Assembly: GCA_943370355.1 (NCBI GenBank)
Contig: CALRQP020000011.1
Location: forward strand, 40,752-104,751
Direction: 5' to 3'
Origin: JADCGM01 sp943370355
GTDB taxonomy: Bacteria > Pseudomonadota > Alphaproteobacteria > Sphingomonadales > Sphingomonadaceae
Length of the DNA stretch: 64,000 bases
Shown here: positions 28,044-36,514 of the stretch, piece by piece
Position numbering within the stretch: position 1 is the stretch's first letter
Layout: each line of letters starts with the position of its first letter
Program-made: the position numbers and the translations under genes
Notes under the pieces: model-generated
What the model was told of the DNA's origin: nothing
The model's input: the letters and a program-made list of their open reading frames with translations, nothing else
Database searches by the model: none

Positions 28044-28074
28044 AGGACGCGTCTAGCCCGCTGCGGCGGCGGCG

Positions 28075-28629
28075 TCATCCGCCGATCTCGATCCACCGGG
28101 TCGGAGTCGCGATGGCTTGCAAAGGAACATCCCATGGATCGGGCACGATCCGGTCGACAACCTGGACATCATAGGCGAGGCCAATCGTCTTTATCGTCCG
28201 GTCAACCAGCATCCGGTCATAGTGGCCCGCGCCCTGACCGATACGATAGCCAGCCAAGTCGACCGCCACCAGCGGTACGAACAGATAGCCGGGAAAGGCT
28301 AACGGCAGGTCCGGCACCGGTTGCGGGAAGCCGAAGGGCCCCGGCACCATTGCGCCCCGCGCCCGGAACAGCATCTCAGAACCCCGCGTGGCAAACCAGG
28401 GATAGGAAAGGCTGAGCCCCACCGCGCTCGCTTCGGTATCGACCTGCGCGGGATCGATTTCCGACCCGTAAGGGTAATAGCTGCCGATGACGCCGGCCGA
28501 CGGCAGATGCGCGCGGACTTGGGCCGCGAGAGCACGGTGCAGCGCGGATCGTTCATTGGGTGCCAACGAGGCCACAAAGTCGCGCCGCACCCGCCGCATC
28601 TGGCTGCGGAGTGCGTCCTTACTGGTCAT
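28075..28629 (-). CDS. 5-formyltetrahydrofolate cyclo-ligase
   Basis: A 184-aa enzyme that turns 5-formyl-THF into 5,10-methenyl-THF using ATP. The N-terminal LRSQMRRVRRDFVA region is the family's basic start, PLVAVDLAGYRIGQGAGHYDRML is the substrate-loop motif in its usual place (GxGxGxYDR-like), and DVPLQAIATPTRWI closes the protein. ATG 28629 (MTSKDALRSQ) is chosen; an upstream ATG at 28656 falls inside the closing stem of the 6S RNA and is unlikely. Alphaproteobacteria commonly place this gene directly after zapA and 6S RNA. Confidence 0.93.
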   Translation of the reverse strand: MTSKDALRSQMRRVRRDFVASLAPNERSALHRALAAQVRAHLPSAGVIGSYYPYGSEIDPAQVDTEASAVGLSLSYPWFATRGSEMLFRARGAMVPGPFGFPQPVPDLPLAFPGYLFVPLVAVDLAGYRIGQGAGHYDRMLVDRTIKTIGLAYDVQVVDRIVPDPWDVPLQAIATPTRWIEIGG

Positions 28630-28655
28630 TGCGGTGGAATTTGGCGGAACCACCA

Positions 28656-28808
28656 TGGCCGTTTGTTGGAATATCCTCTGACGCCAGTAACGTCAGGTGG
28701 GAACCATGTGCACCGGACCAGGATCCGGACAGGGACAGTCCCCGTGGATAGAAGTATCGCCTCAGGGATGTTCGCATTCTCGTACCGGGCAGTCCCGCCA
28801 CGGCCAAT
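28656..28808 (-). ncRNA. ssrS: 6S RNA
   Basis: On the minus strand, about 153 nt between zapA and the cyclo-ligase gene, the conserved location of 6S RNA. The ends pair: TGGCCGT (28806-28800) with ACGGCCA (28662-28656). Inside are the two purine/pyrimidine-rich strands of the central bubble, around GCGAACATCCCTGAGG and GGTTCCCACCTGACG. 6S RNA mimics an open promoter and holds sigma70 RNA polymerase in stationary phase. Exact ends are estimated from the stem. Confidence 0.82.
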
Positions 28809-29129
28809 CTAGGCGTTCGGCGGCGCGTTCTCAAGGGCGTCGGCCAGTCGCTCGGCGCGCTCCGCCAGTGCGAGCAGGTCCCGGTCATCGTGCAGCGGCT
28901 CGACTGCCCCGGCCATTCCCTTGCCGTTGCGAAGCTCGTGCAATTCGTCGGCGATGAGAATGCCAGCCATGAGCAACAGCCGCGGTTCGCTCATCTGACC
29001 CAGCGCCGCCTGTAATTCGGTGGTCTTTCGATCCAAGTGGCGGGCGAGGCCGGCAAGATGCGTTTCCTCGCCGTCGCCGCAAGCCAGCGAATAGGAGCGG
29101 CCACCGATCTGGACGTTGATCTGTCCCAT
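28809..29129 (-). CDS. zapA: Cell division protein ZapA
   Basis: A 106-aa FtsZ-ring stabiliser. The N-terminal domain is MGQINVQIGGRSYSLACGDGEE, followed by a long helix (HLAGLARHLDRKTTELQ, LLLMAGILIADELHELR) that forms the coiled-coil dimer. ATG 29129 shares one base with the stop of a small coiled-coil gene (TGATG). The stop is directly followed by 6S RNA on the same strand. The predicted operon promoter (29361-29389) contains two GANTC methylation sites. Confidence 0.92.
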   Translation of the reverse strand: MGQINVQIGGRSYSLACGDGEETHLAGLARHLDRKTTELQAALGQMSEPRLLLMAGILIADELHELRNGKGMAGAVEPLHDDRDLLALAERAERLADALENAPPNA

Positions 29130-29308
29130 CAGCTGGTCTCGCCGCCCAGCAAGCGATCGATCCGGGAAATCGCCTCGCGCGCCGCAGCCTCAAGCCGGAC
29201 ACAGCGAGCTTCCGCCGCAGTGTCCGCAACAATGACGGATTTTTGACGCGCGGCCGCTGCTTCGAGACGGGTCACTGCCCGTTCCAGCCGCTGCCTCGCG
29301 TCGGTCAC
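29129..29308 (-). CDS. Small coiled-coil protein upstream of zapA, 59 aa
   Basis: GTG 29308, with GAGGGG just upstream, opens a 59-aa frame whose stop overlaps the zapA start. The sequence is almost entirely charged/alanine helix (RQRLERAVTRLEAAAARQ, RLEAAAREAISRIDRLL), a short coiled coil. The position matches small coiled-coil genes found before zapA in other alphaproteobacteria (DUF4164-like), which may play a ZapB-like role; I cannot confirm family membership by eye. It is too short to have been noticed by a length cut-off of 60 codons. Confidence 0.7.
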   Translation of the reverse strand: MTDARQRLERAVTRLEAAAARQKSVIVADTAAEARCVRLEAAAREAISRIDRLLGGETS

Positions 29309-29360
29309 TGCCCCTCGGTGCCCCTGTGTAAGCGCGTGAAATCAGCGCGTTGCAGCGGGA

Positions 29361-29389
29361 GCGTAAGACGGGATGTTGAGTCGAGTCAA
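29361..29389 (-). promoter_or_regulatory. Predicted promoter of the zapA operon with GANTC sites in the -35 box
   Basis: Minus strand: -35 TTGACT (29389-29384), a 17-base spacer and a weak -10 TTACGC (29366-29361). Two adjacent CcrM sites, GAGTC at 29378-29382 and 29383-29387 on the plus strand, overlap the -35 box and the first spacer bases. Confidence 0.45.
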
Positions 29390-29411
29390 TCGGGCCACTC
29401 GAGCGCTGGCG

Positions 29412-29439
29412 TTGACGGGGCGTAGCTGGCTGCTATTGG
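29412..29439 (+). promoter_or_regulatory. Predicted promoter of the tkt-gap-pgk-fba operon
   Basis: -35 TTGACG (29412-29417), a 16-base spacer and -10 TATTGG (29434-29439), giving a start near 29446 and a leader of about 40 nt before ATG 29485. Confidence 0.45.
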
Positions 29440-29484
29440 TCCGCCGCATTCCCGCCCGCCACGTACACGAAAGTGTCCCGCCGC

Positions 29485-31464
29485 ATGACCGTTTCGCGAA
29501 AAGACATGGCCAATGCCATCCGTGCGCTCGCGATGGATGCGGTCGAGGCAGCGCAGTCTGGCCATCCCGGCATGCCGATGGGCATGGCCGACGCGGCGAC
29601 GGTGCTTTTCAGCAAGCATTTGAAATTCGACCCTTCGCAGCCGAAATGGCCGGATCGCGACAGGTTCGTTCTGTCCGCCGGACACGGGTCGATGCTCATC
29701 TACGCGCTACTTTACCTGACCGGCTACGCGCGCCCGGGGATCGAGGACATCAAGCGTTTCCGCCAATTGCATAGCCCCTGCGCCGGTCACCCCGAGAATT
29801 TTGAGCTCGAGGGCGTTGAAACAACGACCGGTCCGCTTGGTCAGGGACTCGCGACGGCAGTCGGCATGGCGATGGCCGAGCGGCATCTCAATGCAACCTT
29901 CGGCGATGACCTTGTCGATCATCGGACCTGGGTGATCGCGGGCGACGGCTGCCTCATGGAGGGCATCAATCACGAGGCGATCTCCCTAGCCGGGCATTTG
30001 CGGCTGGGCGGCCTCAATGTGCTCTGGGACGACAACCGGATCACAATCGACGGCGCGGTCAGCCTGTCCACGAGCGAGGATACCGCGAAACGCTATGAAG
30101 CGGCGGGCTGGCATGTCGTCGCCTGCGACGGGCATGACCCTGATGCGGTCGACCGCGCGCTGAGCGAGGCCAAGGCCGATCCGCGCCCGTCGCTGATCGC
30201 TTGCCGCACCACCATCGGCTATGGCGCGCCGACCAAGGCGAATAGCCATGCGGCGCATGGCGCACCGCTGGGGGCTGCCGAAATCGCCGGTGCGCGCGCG
30301 GCGCTCGGCTGGGATCATGCGCCGTTTGAGATTCCCGAGGCGATCAAGTCGGCGTGGGAAGCGACCGGCGCAGGCGGCAAGAAAGCGCGTGCCGAGTGGG
30401 CGGAGCGTCTGGCCAACCACCCGCACCGCGAAGGATTCGAACGGCGCTCCGCCGACGAGCCGCCGCAGGTGGTCTATGATGCCCTCGATGCGCATATCGC
30501 GGCACTGATTGCGAGTCCGCAGAAGGTTGCGACGCGCAAGGCGTCGGAAATGGCGCTCGAAGTCGCGGTGCTGGCTGCCGATGCCATGTTCGGCGGTTCG
30601 GCCGATCTGACCGGCTCAAACAATACCAAAACCAAATCTTCGCAGGCATTTACCCGCGATAGCTACGACGGCAGATATGTCTACTACGGCATCCGCGAAT
30701 TCGGCATGGCCGCCGCGATGAATGGCATTGCGCTACACGGGCAGATGCTGCCGTTCGGTGGGACGTTCATGGTGTTCTCCGACTATATGCGGAACGCAAT
30801 CCGCATGTCGGCGCTGCAGCGCGCGCGGGTCGTTTATGTACTGACCCATGACAGCATTGGCCTCGGCGAGGACGGACCGACACATCAGCCGATCGAACAT
30901 CTGCTGAGTTTGCGCGCGATCCCCAATCTTGCCGTCTACCGGCCCTGCGATGCCGTCGAGACGGCCGAAGCCTGGGCCCTTGCGATAGCCGACACGCACC
31001 GGCCCTCGGCGCTGGCGCTTTCGCGCCAGAATCTGCCGCAGATGCGGTTGGCGGCGGCGGGCGAAAATCTGACGGCGAGGGGCGGCTACCGGCTCCGTGC
31101 GGCGACGACGTCGCGCAAGGTCGTGCTTGTCGCGACGGGCTCGGAAGTCCATATCGCAGCCGCGGCAGCGGATGCCCTTGAAGCGCAGGGCGTCGGCTGC
31201 GACCTCGTATCGATGCCGTGCTGGGAGGCGTTCGACGCCCAGAGCGAGGCCTATCGGACCGACATACTGCCCGAGGGCGTGCTGATCGCCTCGGTCGAGG
31301 CGGGCACGACAATGGGCTGGGAACGTTACACCGGGCGCAAAGGTCTGCGTTTCGGCGTCGACAGCTTCGGTGCATCGGCGCCCATCGACGACCTCTACAA
31401 ACTGTTTGGCCTGACGGCGGACAATGTCGCATCAAAAATTCTCACGAACTTGCAAGGAGCTTAG
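29485..31464 (+). CDS. tkt: Transketolase
   Basis: A 659-aa thiamine diphosphate enzyme moving two-carbon units between sugar phosphates in the pentose phosphate pathway. Visible are SGHPGMPMGMADA, the ThDP/metal motif GDGCLMEGINHEA with the paired Asn in WDDNRITIDG, and the catalytic Glu in GIREFGMAAAMNG, then THDSIGLGEDGPTHQPIEHL. ATG 29485 (MTVSRKDMANAIRAL) matches typical starts; GTG 29473 and ATG 29506 are alternatives. First of a four-gene carbon operon: GAPDH follows after 4 bp. Confidence 0.96.
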   Translation: MTVSRKDMANAIRALAMDAVEAAQSGHPGMPMGMADAATVLFSKHLKFDPSQPKWPDRDRFVLSAGHGSMLIYALLYLTGYARPGIEDIKRFRQLHSPCAGHPENFELEGVETTTGPLGQGLATAVGMAMAERHLNATFGDDLVDHRTWVIAGDGCLMEGINHEAISLAGHLRLGGLNVLWDDNRITIDGAVSLSTSEDTAKRYEAAGWHVVACDGHDPDAVDRALSEAKADPRPSLIACRTTIGYGAPTKANSHAAHGAPLGAAEIAGARAALGWDHAPFEIPEAIKSAWEATGAGGKKARAEWAERLANHPHREGFERRSADEPPQVVYDALDAHIAALIASPQKVATRKASEMALEVAVLAADAMFGGSADLTGSNNTKTKSSQAFTRDSYDGRYVYYGIREFGMAAAMNGIALHGQMLPFGGTFMVFSDYMRNAIRMSALQRARVVYVLTHDSIGLGEDGPTHQPIEHLLSLRAIPNLAVYRPCDAVETAEAWALAIADTHRPSALALSRQNLPQMRLAAAGENLTARGGYRLRAATTSRKVVLVATGSEVHIAAAAADALEAQGVGCDLVSMPCWEAFDAQSEAYRTDILPEGVLIASVEAGTTMGWERYTGRKGLRFGVDSFGASAPIDDLYKLFGLTADNVASKILTNLQGA

Positions 31465-31468
31465 CAAG

Positions 31469-32479
31469 ATGGCGGTCAAGGTTGCGATCAACGGTTTCGG
31501 GCGCATCGGGCGCAATGTGCTGCGCGCGATTCTCGAGTCGAAGCGCACCGACATCGAAGTCGTGTCGATCAACGATCTGGGCGACGCCAAGATGAACGCG
31601 ATGCTGCTGAAGCGCGACTCGGTGCATGGGCCGTTCCCGGGCAGTGTCGCCGCCGATGGCGACTATCTGGTCGTCGACGGCAAGCGCATCCGCGTTACCG
31701 CCGAGCGCGACCCGGCCAAGCTGCCGCATAAGGAACTGGGTGTCGAAATCGCTCTTGAGTGCACGGGCTTTTTTACAGCTGCGGATAAGGCCAGGGCGCA
31801 TATCGGTGCCGGCGCGACGAAGGTGCTGATTTCAGCGCCCGGCAAGGGCGTCGACCTGACCGTTGTCTACGGCGTCAACGACGACAAGTTGACCGCCGAG
31901 CACAAGATCGTGTCGAACGCGTCATGCACGACCAACTGCCTCGCGCCCCTCGCGATGGTGCTCGATGAGCAGTTCGGAATCGAATCCGGGCTGATGACGA
32001 CGATCCACAGCTACACCAACGACCAGCGCATCCTCGACCAGATCCATGAGGATCCGCGCCGCGCCCGCGCTGCGGCGATGTCGATGATCCCGACCACGAC
32101 TGGCGCCGCCCGCGCGGTCGGTGAAGTTCTGCCGCAGCTCAAGGGCAAGCTCGACGGGTCTGCTGTGCGCGTGCCGACGCCCAATGTCAGCCTCATCGAC
32201 CTGACCTTCGTACCGAAACGTGAAGTCACCCGCGACGAGGTCAACGCGGTGCTGAAGAAGGCGGCCGACAGCGGCCGCCTCGCGGGCGTGCTCGACTATA
32301 GCGAGGAGCCGCTGGTCTCCATCGACCTCAACCACAACCCCGCCTCGTCGACGATCGACAGCCTCGAGACGGCCGTGATCGGCGGCAAGCTCGTCCGCGT
32401 CGTCAGCTGGTATGATAACGAATGGGGCTTCTCGAACCGCATGGCCGACACGGCAGTCGCGATGGCCAAGCTCGGCTGA
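31469..32479 (+). CDS. gap: Glyceraldehyde-3-phosphate dehydrogenase, type I
   Basis: A 336-aa NAD-dependent enzyme of glycolysis. VAINGFGRIGRNVLRA binds NAD; SNASCTTNCLAP holds the catalytic cysteine (about residue 153); the catalytic His sits in TTIHSYTND; SWYDNEWGFSNRM closes the protein. ATG 31469 is preceded by AAGGAG; the gene begins four bases after the tkt stop. Asp-type residue in the SINDLGD loop suggests NAD preference. The stop shares one base with the pgk start (TGATG). Confidence 0.97.
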   Translation: MAVKVAINGFGRIGRNVLRAILESKRTDIEVVSINDLGDAKMNAMLLKRDSVHGPFPGSVAADGDYLVVDGKRIRVTAERDPAKLPHKELGVEIALECTGFFTAADKARAHIGAGATKVLISAPGKGVDLTVVYGVNDDKLTAEHKIVSNASCTTNCLAPLAMVLDEQFGIESGLMTTIHSYTNDQRILDQIHEDPRRARAAAMSMIPTTTGAARAVGEVLPQLKGKLDGSAVRVPTPNVSLIDLTFVPKREVTRDEVNAVLKKAADSGRLAGVLDYSEEPLVSIDLNHNPASSTIDSLETAVIGGKLVRVVSWYDNEWGFSNRMADTAVAMAKLG

Positions 32480-33669
32480 TGAGCTTCCGGACGCTGGACG
32501 ACATCGGCGAGGTTCGCGGCAAGCGCGTCCTCGTGCGCGCCGATCTGAACGTGCCGTTGCAGGACGGGCGGGTCAGCGACGACACGCGGTTGCGGGCGGC
32601 GATGCCGACGATCGCGGAGCTCGCCGACAAGGGCGCGATCGTGCTGGTGCTGTCGCATTTCGGGCGGCCGAAGGGCCCGGACGAGACGCTGTCGCTTGGG
32701 CCGATCGCCGATGCGCTGGGTGCCGTGCTCGGCCGGCCAGTGGCGTTCGTGCCGGACTGCCAGGGCGCCGAGGCCGAAGCTGCGGTGCGGGCGCTCGCGC
32801 CGGGATCGGTCGCGGTGCTCGAGAACACGCGCTTCCATGCGGGTGAGGAGAAGAATGATCCCGCGCTTGTCGCCGCGATGGCGAAGCTCGGCGATCTCTA
32901 TGTGAATGATGCGTTCTCCACGGCGCATCGCGCTCATGTGTCGACCGAGGGGCTCGCGCATGTGCTGCCGGCCTTTGCGGGCCGCGCGATGCAGGCGGAG
33001 CTGGACGCGCTCGAAAAGGCATTGGACACGCCGGAGCGGCCGGTTGCGGCGGTGGTTGGCGGCGCGAAAGTGTCGTCGAAGCTCGATGCGCTCAACCATC
33101 TGGTCGGCAAGGTCGATCACCTGATCATCGGCGGCGGCATGGCGAACACCTTTCTTGCCGCGCGCGGGGTCGATGTTGGAAAGTCGCTGTGCGAACATGA
33201 CCTGAAGGACGTCGCGCTCGGCGTGCTGGCTCATGCCGAGGCGGTGCGGTGCACCGTGCATCTGCCGTACGACGTGGTCGTGGCGAAGGAGTTCAAGGCG
33301 CAGGCGGCGAATCGGACCGTCAATATCCATGAGGTCGCTGCCGACGAGATGATCCTCGACATCGGCCCCGATGCCGTCGAGGCGCTCGGCGATGTGCTCA
33401 AGACCTGCCGGACTTTGGTCTGGAACGGCCCGCTTGGTGCGTTCGAACTTGAGCCGTTTGACCGCGCGACGGTGGCACTAGCGCGGACGGCAGCGGCGCT
33501 GACCGAGGCGGGCAGTCTCGTCTCGGTCGCCGGCGGCGGCGATACAGTTGCAGCGCTTAACCATGCCGGCGTCGTCGGCAGTTTCACCTATGTCTCAGCC
33601 GCGGGCGGGGCCTTCCTCGAATGGATGGAAGGCAAGCCGCTTCCCGGTGTAGAGGCGCTCAACATTTAG
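32479..33669 (+). CDS. pgk: Phosphoglycerate kinase
   Basis: A 396-aa monomeric kinase making ATP from 1,3-bisphosphoglycerate. Motifs in order: VRADLNVP, LSHFGRPKG, LENTRFHAGEEKNDP, VVGGAKVSSKLD, LVWNGPLGAFE and the nucleotide-site SVAGGGDTVAAL. ATG 32479 overlaps the GAPDH stop by one base, so translation is coupled; the longer open frame to 32422 is inside GAPDH. The aldolase gene follows after 22 bp. Confidence 0.97.
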   Translation: MSFRTLDDIGEVRGKRVLVRADLNVPLQDGRVSDDTRLRAAMPTIAELADKGAIVLVLSHFGRPKGPDETLSLGPIADALGAVLGRPVAFVPDCQGAEAEAAVRALAPGSVAVLENTRFHAGEEKNDPALVAAMAKLGDLYVNDAFSTAHRAHVSTEGLAHVLPAFAGRAMQAELDALEKALDTPERPVAAVVGGAKVSSKLDALNHLVGKVDHLIIGGGMANTFLAARGVDVGKSLCEHDLKDVALGVLAHAEAVRCTVHLPYDVVVAKEFKAQAANRTVNIHEVAADEMILDIGPDAVEALGDVLKTCRTLVWNGPLGAFELEPFDRATVALARTAAALTEAGSLVSVAGGGDTVAALNHAGVVGSFTYVSAAGGAFLEWMEGKPLPGVEALNI

Positions 33670-33691
33670 CCAGATCATCAAGAGGCCATCG

Positions 33692-34579
33692 ATGAATTCC
33701 GACATGCTTGCCCGTATCGAAACCGGACAGGGCTTTATCGCAGCGCTCGACCAGAGCGGCGGTTCGACGCCGAAGGCGCTCAAGGGTTACGGCATCGAGG
33801 CGGACGGCTATTCGGGTGATGAGGAGATGTTCGCGCTGATCCATGGCATGCGCGAGCGGATCGTCACTGCGCCCTGCTTCGGCAACGGCAAGGTCATCGG
33901 TGCGATCCTGTTCGAACGGACTATGGACGGCACTGCCGGCGGCAAGCGGGTGCCGGCGCTGCTCTGGGAGCGCGGGGTCGTCCCCTTCATCAAGATCGAC
34001 AAGGGGCTGGAGGACGAGACCGACGGCGTCCAGATGATGAAGCCGATGCCCGGGCTCGATACGTTGCTGGCGCGGGCGCGGGGCTTGGGCGTGTTCGGGA
34101 CCAAGGAACGGTCGGTGATCAAGCTCGCAAACCCTGCGGGGATCGCCGCTGTCGTCAAGCAGCAGTTCGAGGTTGCGCAGCAGGTGCTCGCCGCCGGGCT
34201 GATGCCGATGATCGAGCCCGAGATCGATATCAAGAGCCCTGAGCGCGCCGCTGCCGACACGATCCTGCGCGACGAGTTGTTGAAGGCGCTCGACGCGCTG
34301 CCAGCCGGCCAGCGCGTGATGCTCAAGCTGTCACTTCCTGTTGAGGCGAACTTATTCGCGCCGCTCGTCGATCACCCCAAGGTGCTGCGCGTCGTCGCGC
34401 TGTCGGGCGGCTATGCGCGGCCCGAGGCTTGTGTCGAGCTCGCGAAGAACCGCGGCATCATTGCCAGCTTCAGCCGGGCGCTGCTCGAAGATCTGCGTCA
34501 CCAGATGAGCGACGCCGAATTCGACGCGGCGCTCAGCGAGGCGATCGATGATATCCACCGTGGGTCGGTGGCCGGCTAA
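33692..34579 (+). CDS. fda: Class I fructose-bisphosphate aldolase
   Basis: A 295-aa Schiff-base aldolase that splits fructose-1,6-bisphosphate. The N-terminus MLARIETGQGFIAALDQSGGSTPKAL is characteristic of bacterial class I enzymes; WERGVVPFIKIDKGLE and MIEPEIDIK carry active-site residues and RVMLKLSLP the candidate Schiff-base lysine. AGAGG precedes ATG 33692. It closes the tkt-gap-pgk-fda operon. No metal-ligand His cluster of class II aldolases is seen. Confidence 0.92.
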   Translation: MNSDMLARIETGQGFIAALDQSGGSTPKALKGYGIEADGYSGDEEMFALIHGMRERIVTAPCFGNGKVIGAILFERTMDGTAGGKRVPALLWERGVVPFIKIDKGLEDETDGVQMMKPMPGLDTLLARARGLGVFGTKERSVIKLANPAGIAAVVKQQFEVAQQVLAAGLMPMIEPEIDIKSPERAAADTILRDELLKALDALPAGQRVMLKLSLPVEANLFAPLVDHPKVLRVVALSGGYARPEACVELAKNRGIIASFSRALLEDLRHQMSDAEFDAALSEAIDDIHRGSVAG

Positions 34580-34781
34580 ATCGGCTTAACTTCCCAAATT
34601 TCGCGGAGAATCTGTGCTCACGTTGCGTCAGCGATGTGGATTTTGAAATATTATTGCGGAGGCTGTAAGCGTTGACGATCGCGCTTGGTGTACGCCGGGC
34701 GCGGGGGATTATGACTGACGTTAAGAATGAACCGCCGGAACATAAAATGAACATCTGGAGTTGGCAAGTCGGCCCTACCCA

Positions 34782-34837
34782 TGTCATCCCGGCGTTTGCC
34801 TGGTGACGGAGAGGGGCGCTGTCAGGTCGGGATGACA
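34782..34837. repeat. Inverted repeat TGTCATCCC / GGGATGACA in the gap after the aldolase gene
   Basis: Nine-base perfect arms at 34782-34790 and 34829-34837 flank 38 bases. The GTCATCCCGGC-type arm is a frequent intergenic repeat in sphingomonads. The remaining gap 34580-34781 holds only AT-richer non-coding sequence and a 31-codon frame at 34711 that I do not believe is a gene. Confidence 0.6.
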
Positions 34838-34867
34838 GCCGACGGTGGGCGCACTAGGGTCCTTCCC

Positions 34868-36514
34868 ATGCGCATCCTCCTTCTCGCCGCCCTTATCGCG
34901 TCGCCGCTGCCGGCCAAGACGCTGATCGTCAATGCCAATGGCTATACGCTCGACAAGGCGGGCGAGCTGAAGCGGTTTGCGGGCTTGCTGGTCGGCGACG
35001 ACGGCAAGGTCGCCGAAGTGCTGGCGAAGGGCGACAAGGAGCCAAAGCTCGGGGCAGGGGACTTCCGGCTCGACGCGAGCGGCAAGACGTTGCTGCCGGG
35101 GCTGATCGACGCGCATGGCCATGTTATGGAACTCGGCTTCCAGGCGCTCAGCATTGACCTGACCGCAACGACGTCGCTCGACGAGGCGCTGGCGCAGATC
35201 AAAGCCTATGCCGAGGCGCATCCGCGCGCGCGGTGGATCCGCGGCGGCGGCTGGAATCAAGTGCAGTGGAAGCTCGGCCGCTTCCCGACCGCAGCCGATC
35301 TCGATCGCGCGGTGTCCGACCGACCGGTGCTGCTGTCGCGCGTCGATGGGCATGCGCAATGGGGCAACAGTCTCGCAATCAAAGCATCCGGAGTCACGGC
35401 GGCAACCAAGGACCCGGCGGGTGGCCGCATCGAACGCGATGCCAAGGGCGTACCGGCCGGTGTGTTCGTCGACGGCGCGAAGGATGTCATCGAGGCGGCC
35501 GCGCCACCCCCGTCGGGCATGGAAGCCGAAGCGGCGCTTGCGAAAGCGCTGGAGATCATGGCCTCGGTCGGCATGACCGGCGTCGGCGATGCGGGCGTCA
35601 GCCCCGAGACGTGGAACCTCTATCGCAGCTTCGGTGATGCGGGGCGGCTCACGGCGCGCATCTATGCGATGGCGGGCGGTATGGACGCGCTCGACCGCAT
35701 CGCGCCGGTGCGGCCGCTGCCGTGGCTTTATGGCGACCGGCTGACGCTGCGGGCGGTGAAACTCTACGCTGATGGCGCGCTTGGTTCGCGCGGGGCCTGG
35801 CTCAAGGCACCCTATAGCGACGATCCGAAGAATCGCGGGCTGCAGTTCGTCGACGATGCGAAGCTGCAGAATTGGATCAGCCGCGCGTCTTTCTCGGGAT
35901 TCCAGGTCGCGGTGCATGCGATCGGCGACGCCGCGAATGCGCAGGTGCTCGATGCCTATGCGCTCAACGAGCCGACCTATGGGCAGGGCCTTCGCCACCG
36001 TATCGAGCATGCGCAGATCGTCGCGGTCGAGGATTTGCCGCGCTTCAAGCAACTGGGCGTGATCGCGTCGATGCAGCCGACGCATGCGACGTCGGACAAG
36101 GCGATGGCGGCGGACCGGGTCGGCGAGGCACGGCTGGCGGGGGCCTATGCGTGGAAGACGATCCTCGGAACCGGCGCGCATCTGGCCTTCGGATCGGATT
36201 TCCCGGTCGAATCGCCGAACCCCTTCTACGGGTTACATGCCGCGATCACACGGCAGGATCATGCTGACCAGCCGCCCGGTGGCTGGCGCCCGCAGGAAGC
36301 GCTGACGCGCGTGCAGGCGTTCGCCGGTTTCACGACGGGTGCCGCCTATGCCGAGAAGATGGAAGACAAGATCGGCACGCTGGAGCCGGGGAAGTGGGCG
36401 GATTTCATCCTGATCGACCGGGATATCTTCACGGTACCGGCGAATGAAATCTGGAAGACAAGGGTCGATGAGACCTGGCTGGCAGGGCAACGCGTGTTTG
36501 TTCGGAAGCCCTAA
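34868..36514 (+). CDS. Exported amidohydrolase, YtcJ/amidohydrolase-3 family
   Basis: A 548-aa metal-dependent hydrolase. ATG 34868 starts MRILLLAALIASPLPAKT, a short signal peptide, so the enzyme is probably periplasmic; the upstream open frame to 34781 runs through the intergenic repeat and is not used. The barrel has LLPGLIDAHGHVMELG (HxH metal ligands), KLYADGALGSRGAWL, VAVHAIGDAAN, HRIEHAQIV and AFGSDFPVESPNP, and ends with the family's GTLEPGKWADFILID. The substrate is unknown; relatives act on amides of cyclic or aromatic compounds. Confidence 0.9.
   Translation: MRILLLAALIASPLPAKTLIVNANGYTLDKAGELKRFAGLLVGDDGKVAEVLAKGDKEPKLGAGDFRLDASGKTLLPGLIDAHGHVMELGFQALSIDLTATTSLDEALAQIKAYAEAHPRARWIRGGGWNQVQWKLGRFPTAADLDRAVSDRPVLLSRVDGHAQWGNSLAIKASGVTAATKDPAGGRIERDAKGVPAGVFVDGAKDVIEAAAPPPSGMEAEAALAKALEIMASVGMTGVGDAGVSPETWNLYRSFGDAGRLTARIYAMAGGMDALDRIAPVRPLPWLYGDRLTLRAVKLYADGALGSRGAWLKAPYSDDPKNRGLQFVDDAKLQNWISRASFSGFQVAVHAIGDAANAQVLDAYALNEPTYGQGLRHRIEHAQIVAVEDLPRFKQLGVIASMQPTHATSDKAMAADRVGEARLAGAYAWKTILGTGAHLAFGSDFPVESPNPFYGLHAAITRQDHADQPPGGWRPQEALTRVQAFAGFTTGAAYAEKMEDKIGTLEPGKWADFILIDRDIFTVPANEIWKTRVDETWLAGQRVFVRKP

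Noticed and set aside
28619..28888. An 89-codon minus-strand frame over the 6S RNA region
   Set aside because: It overlaps zapA out of frame and the structured 6S RNA, and reads as an Arg/Ser/Thr-rich shadow.
34711..34806. A 31-codon frame (MTDVKNEPPEHKMNIW...) between the aldolase and amidohydrolase genes
   Set aside because: No Shine-Dalgarno sequence, it ends inside an intergenic repeat, and it has no supporting neighbour or motif.
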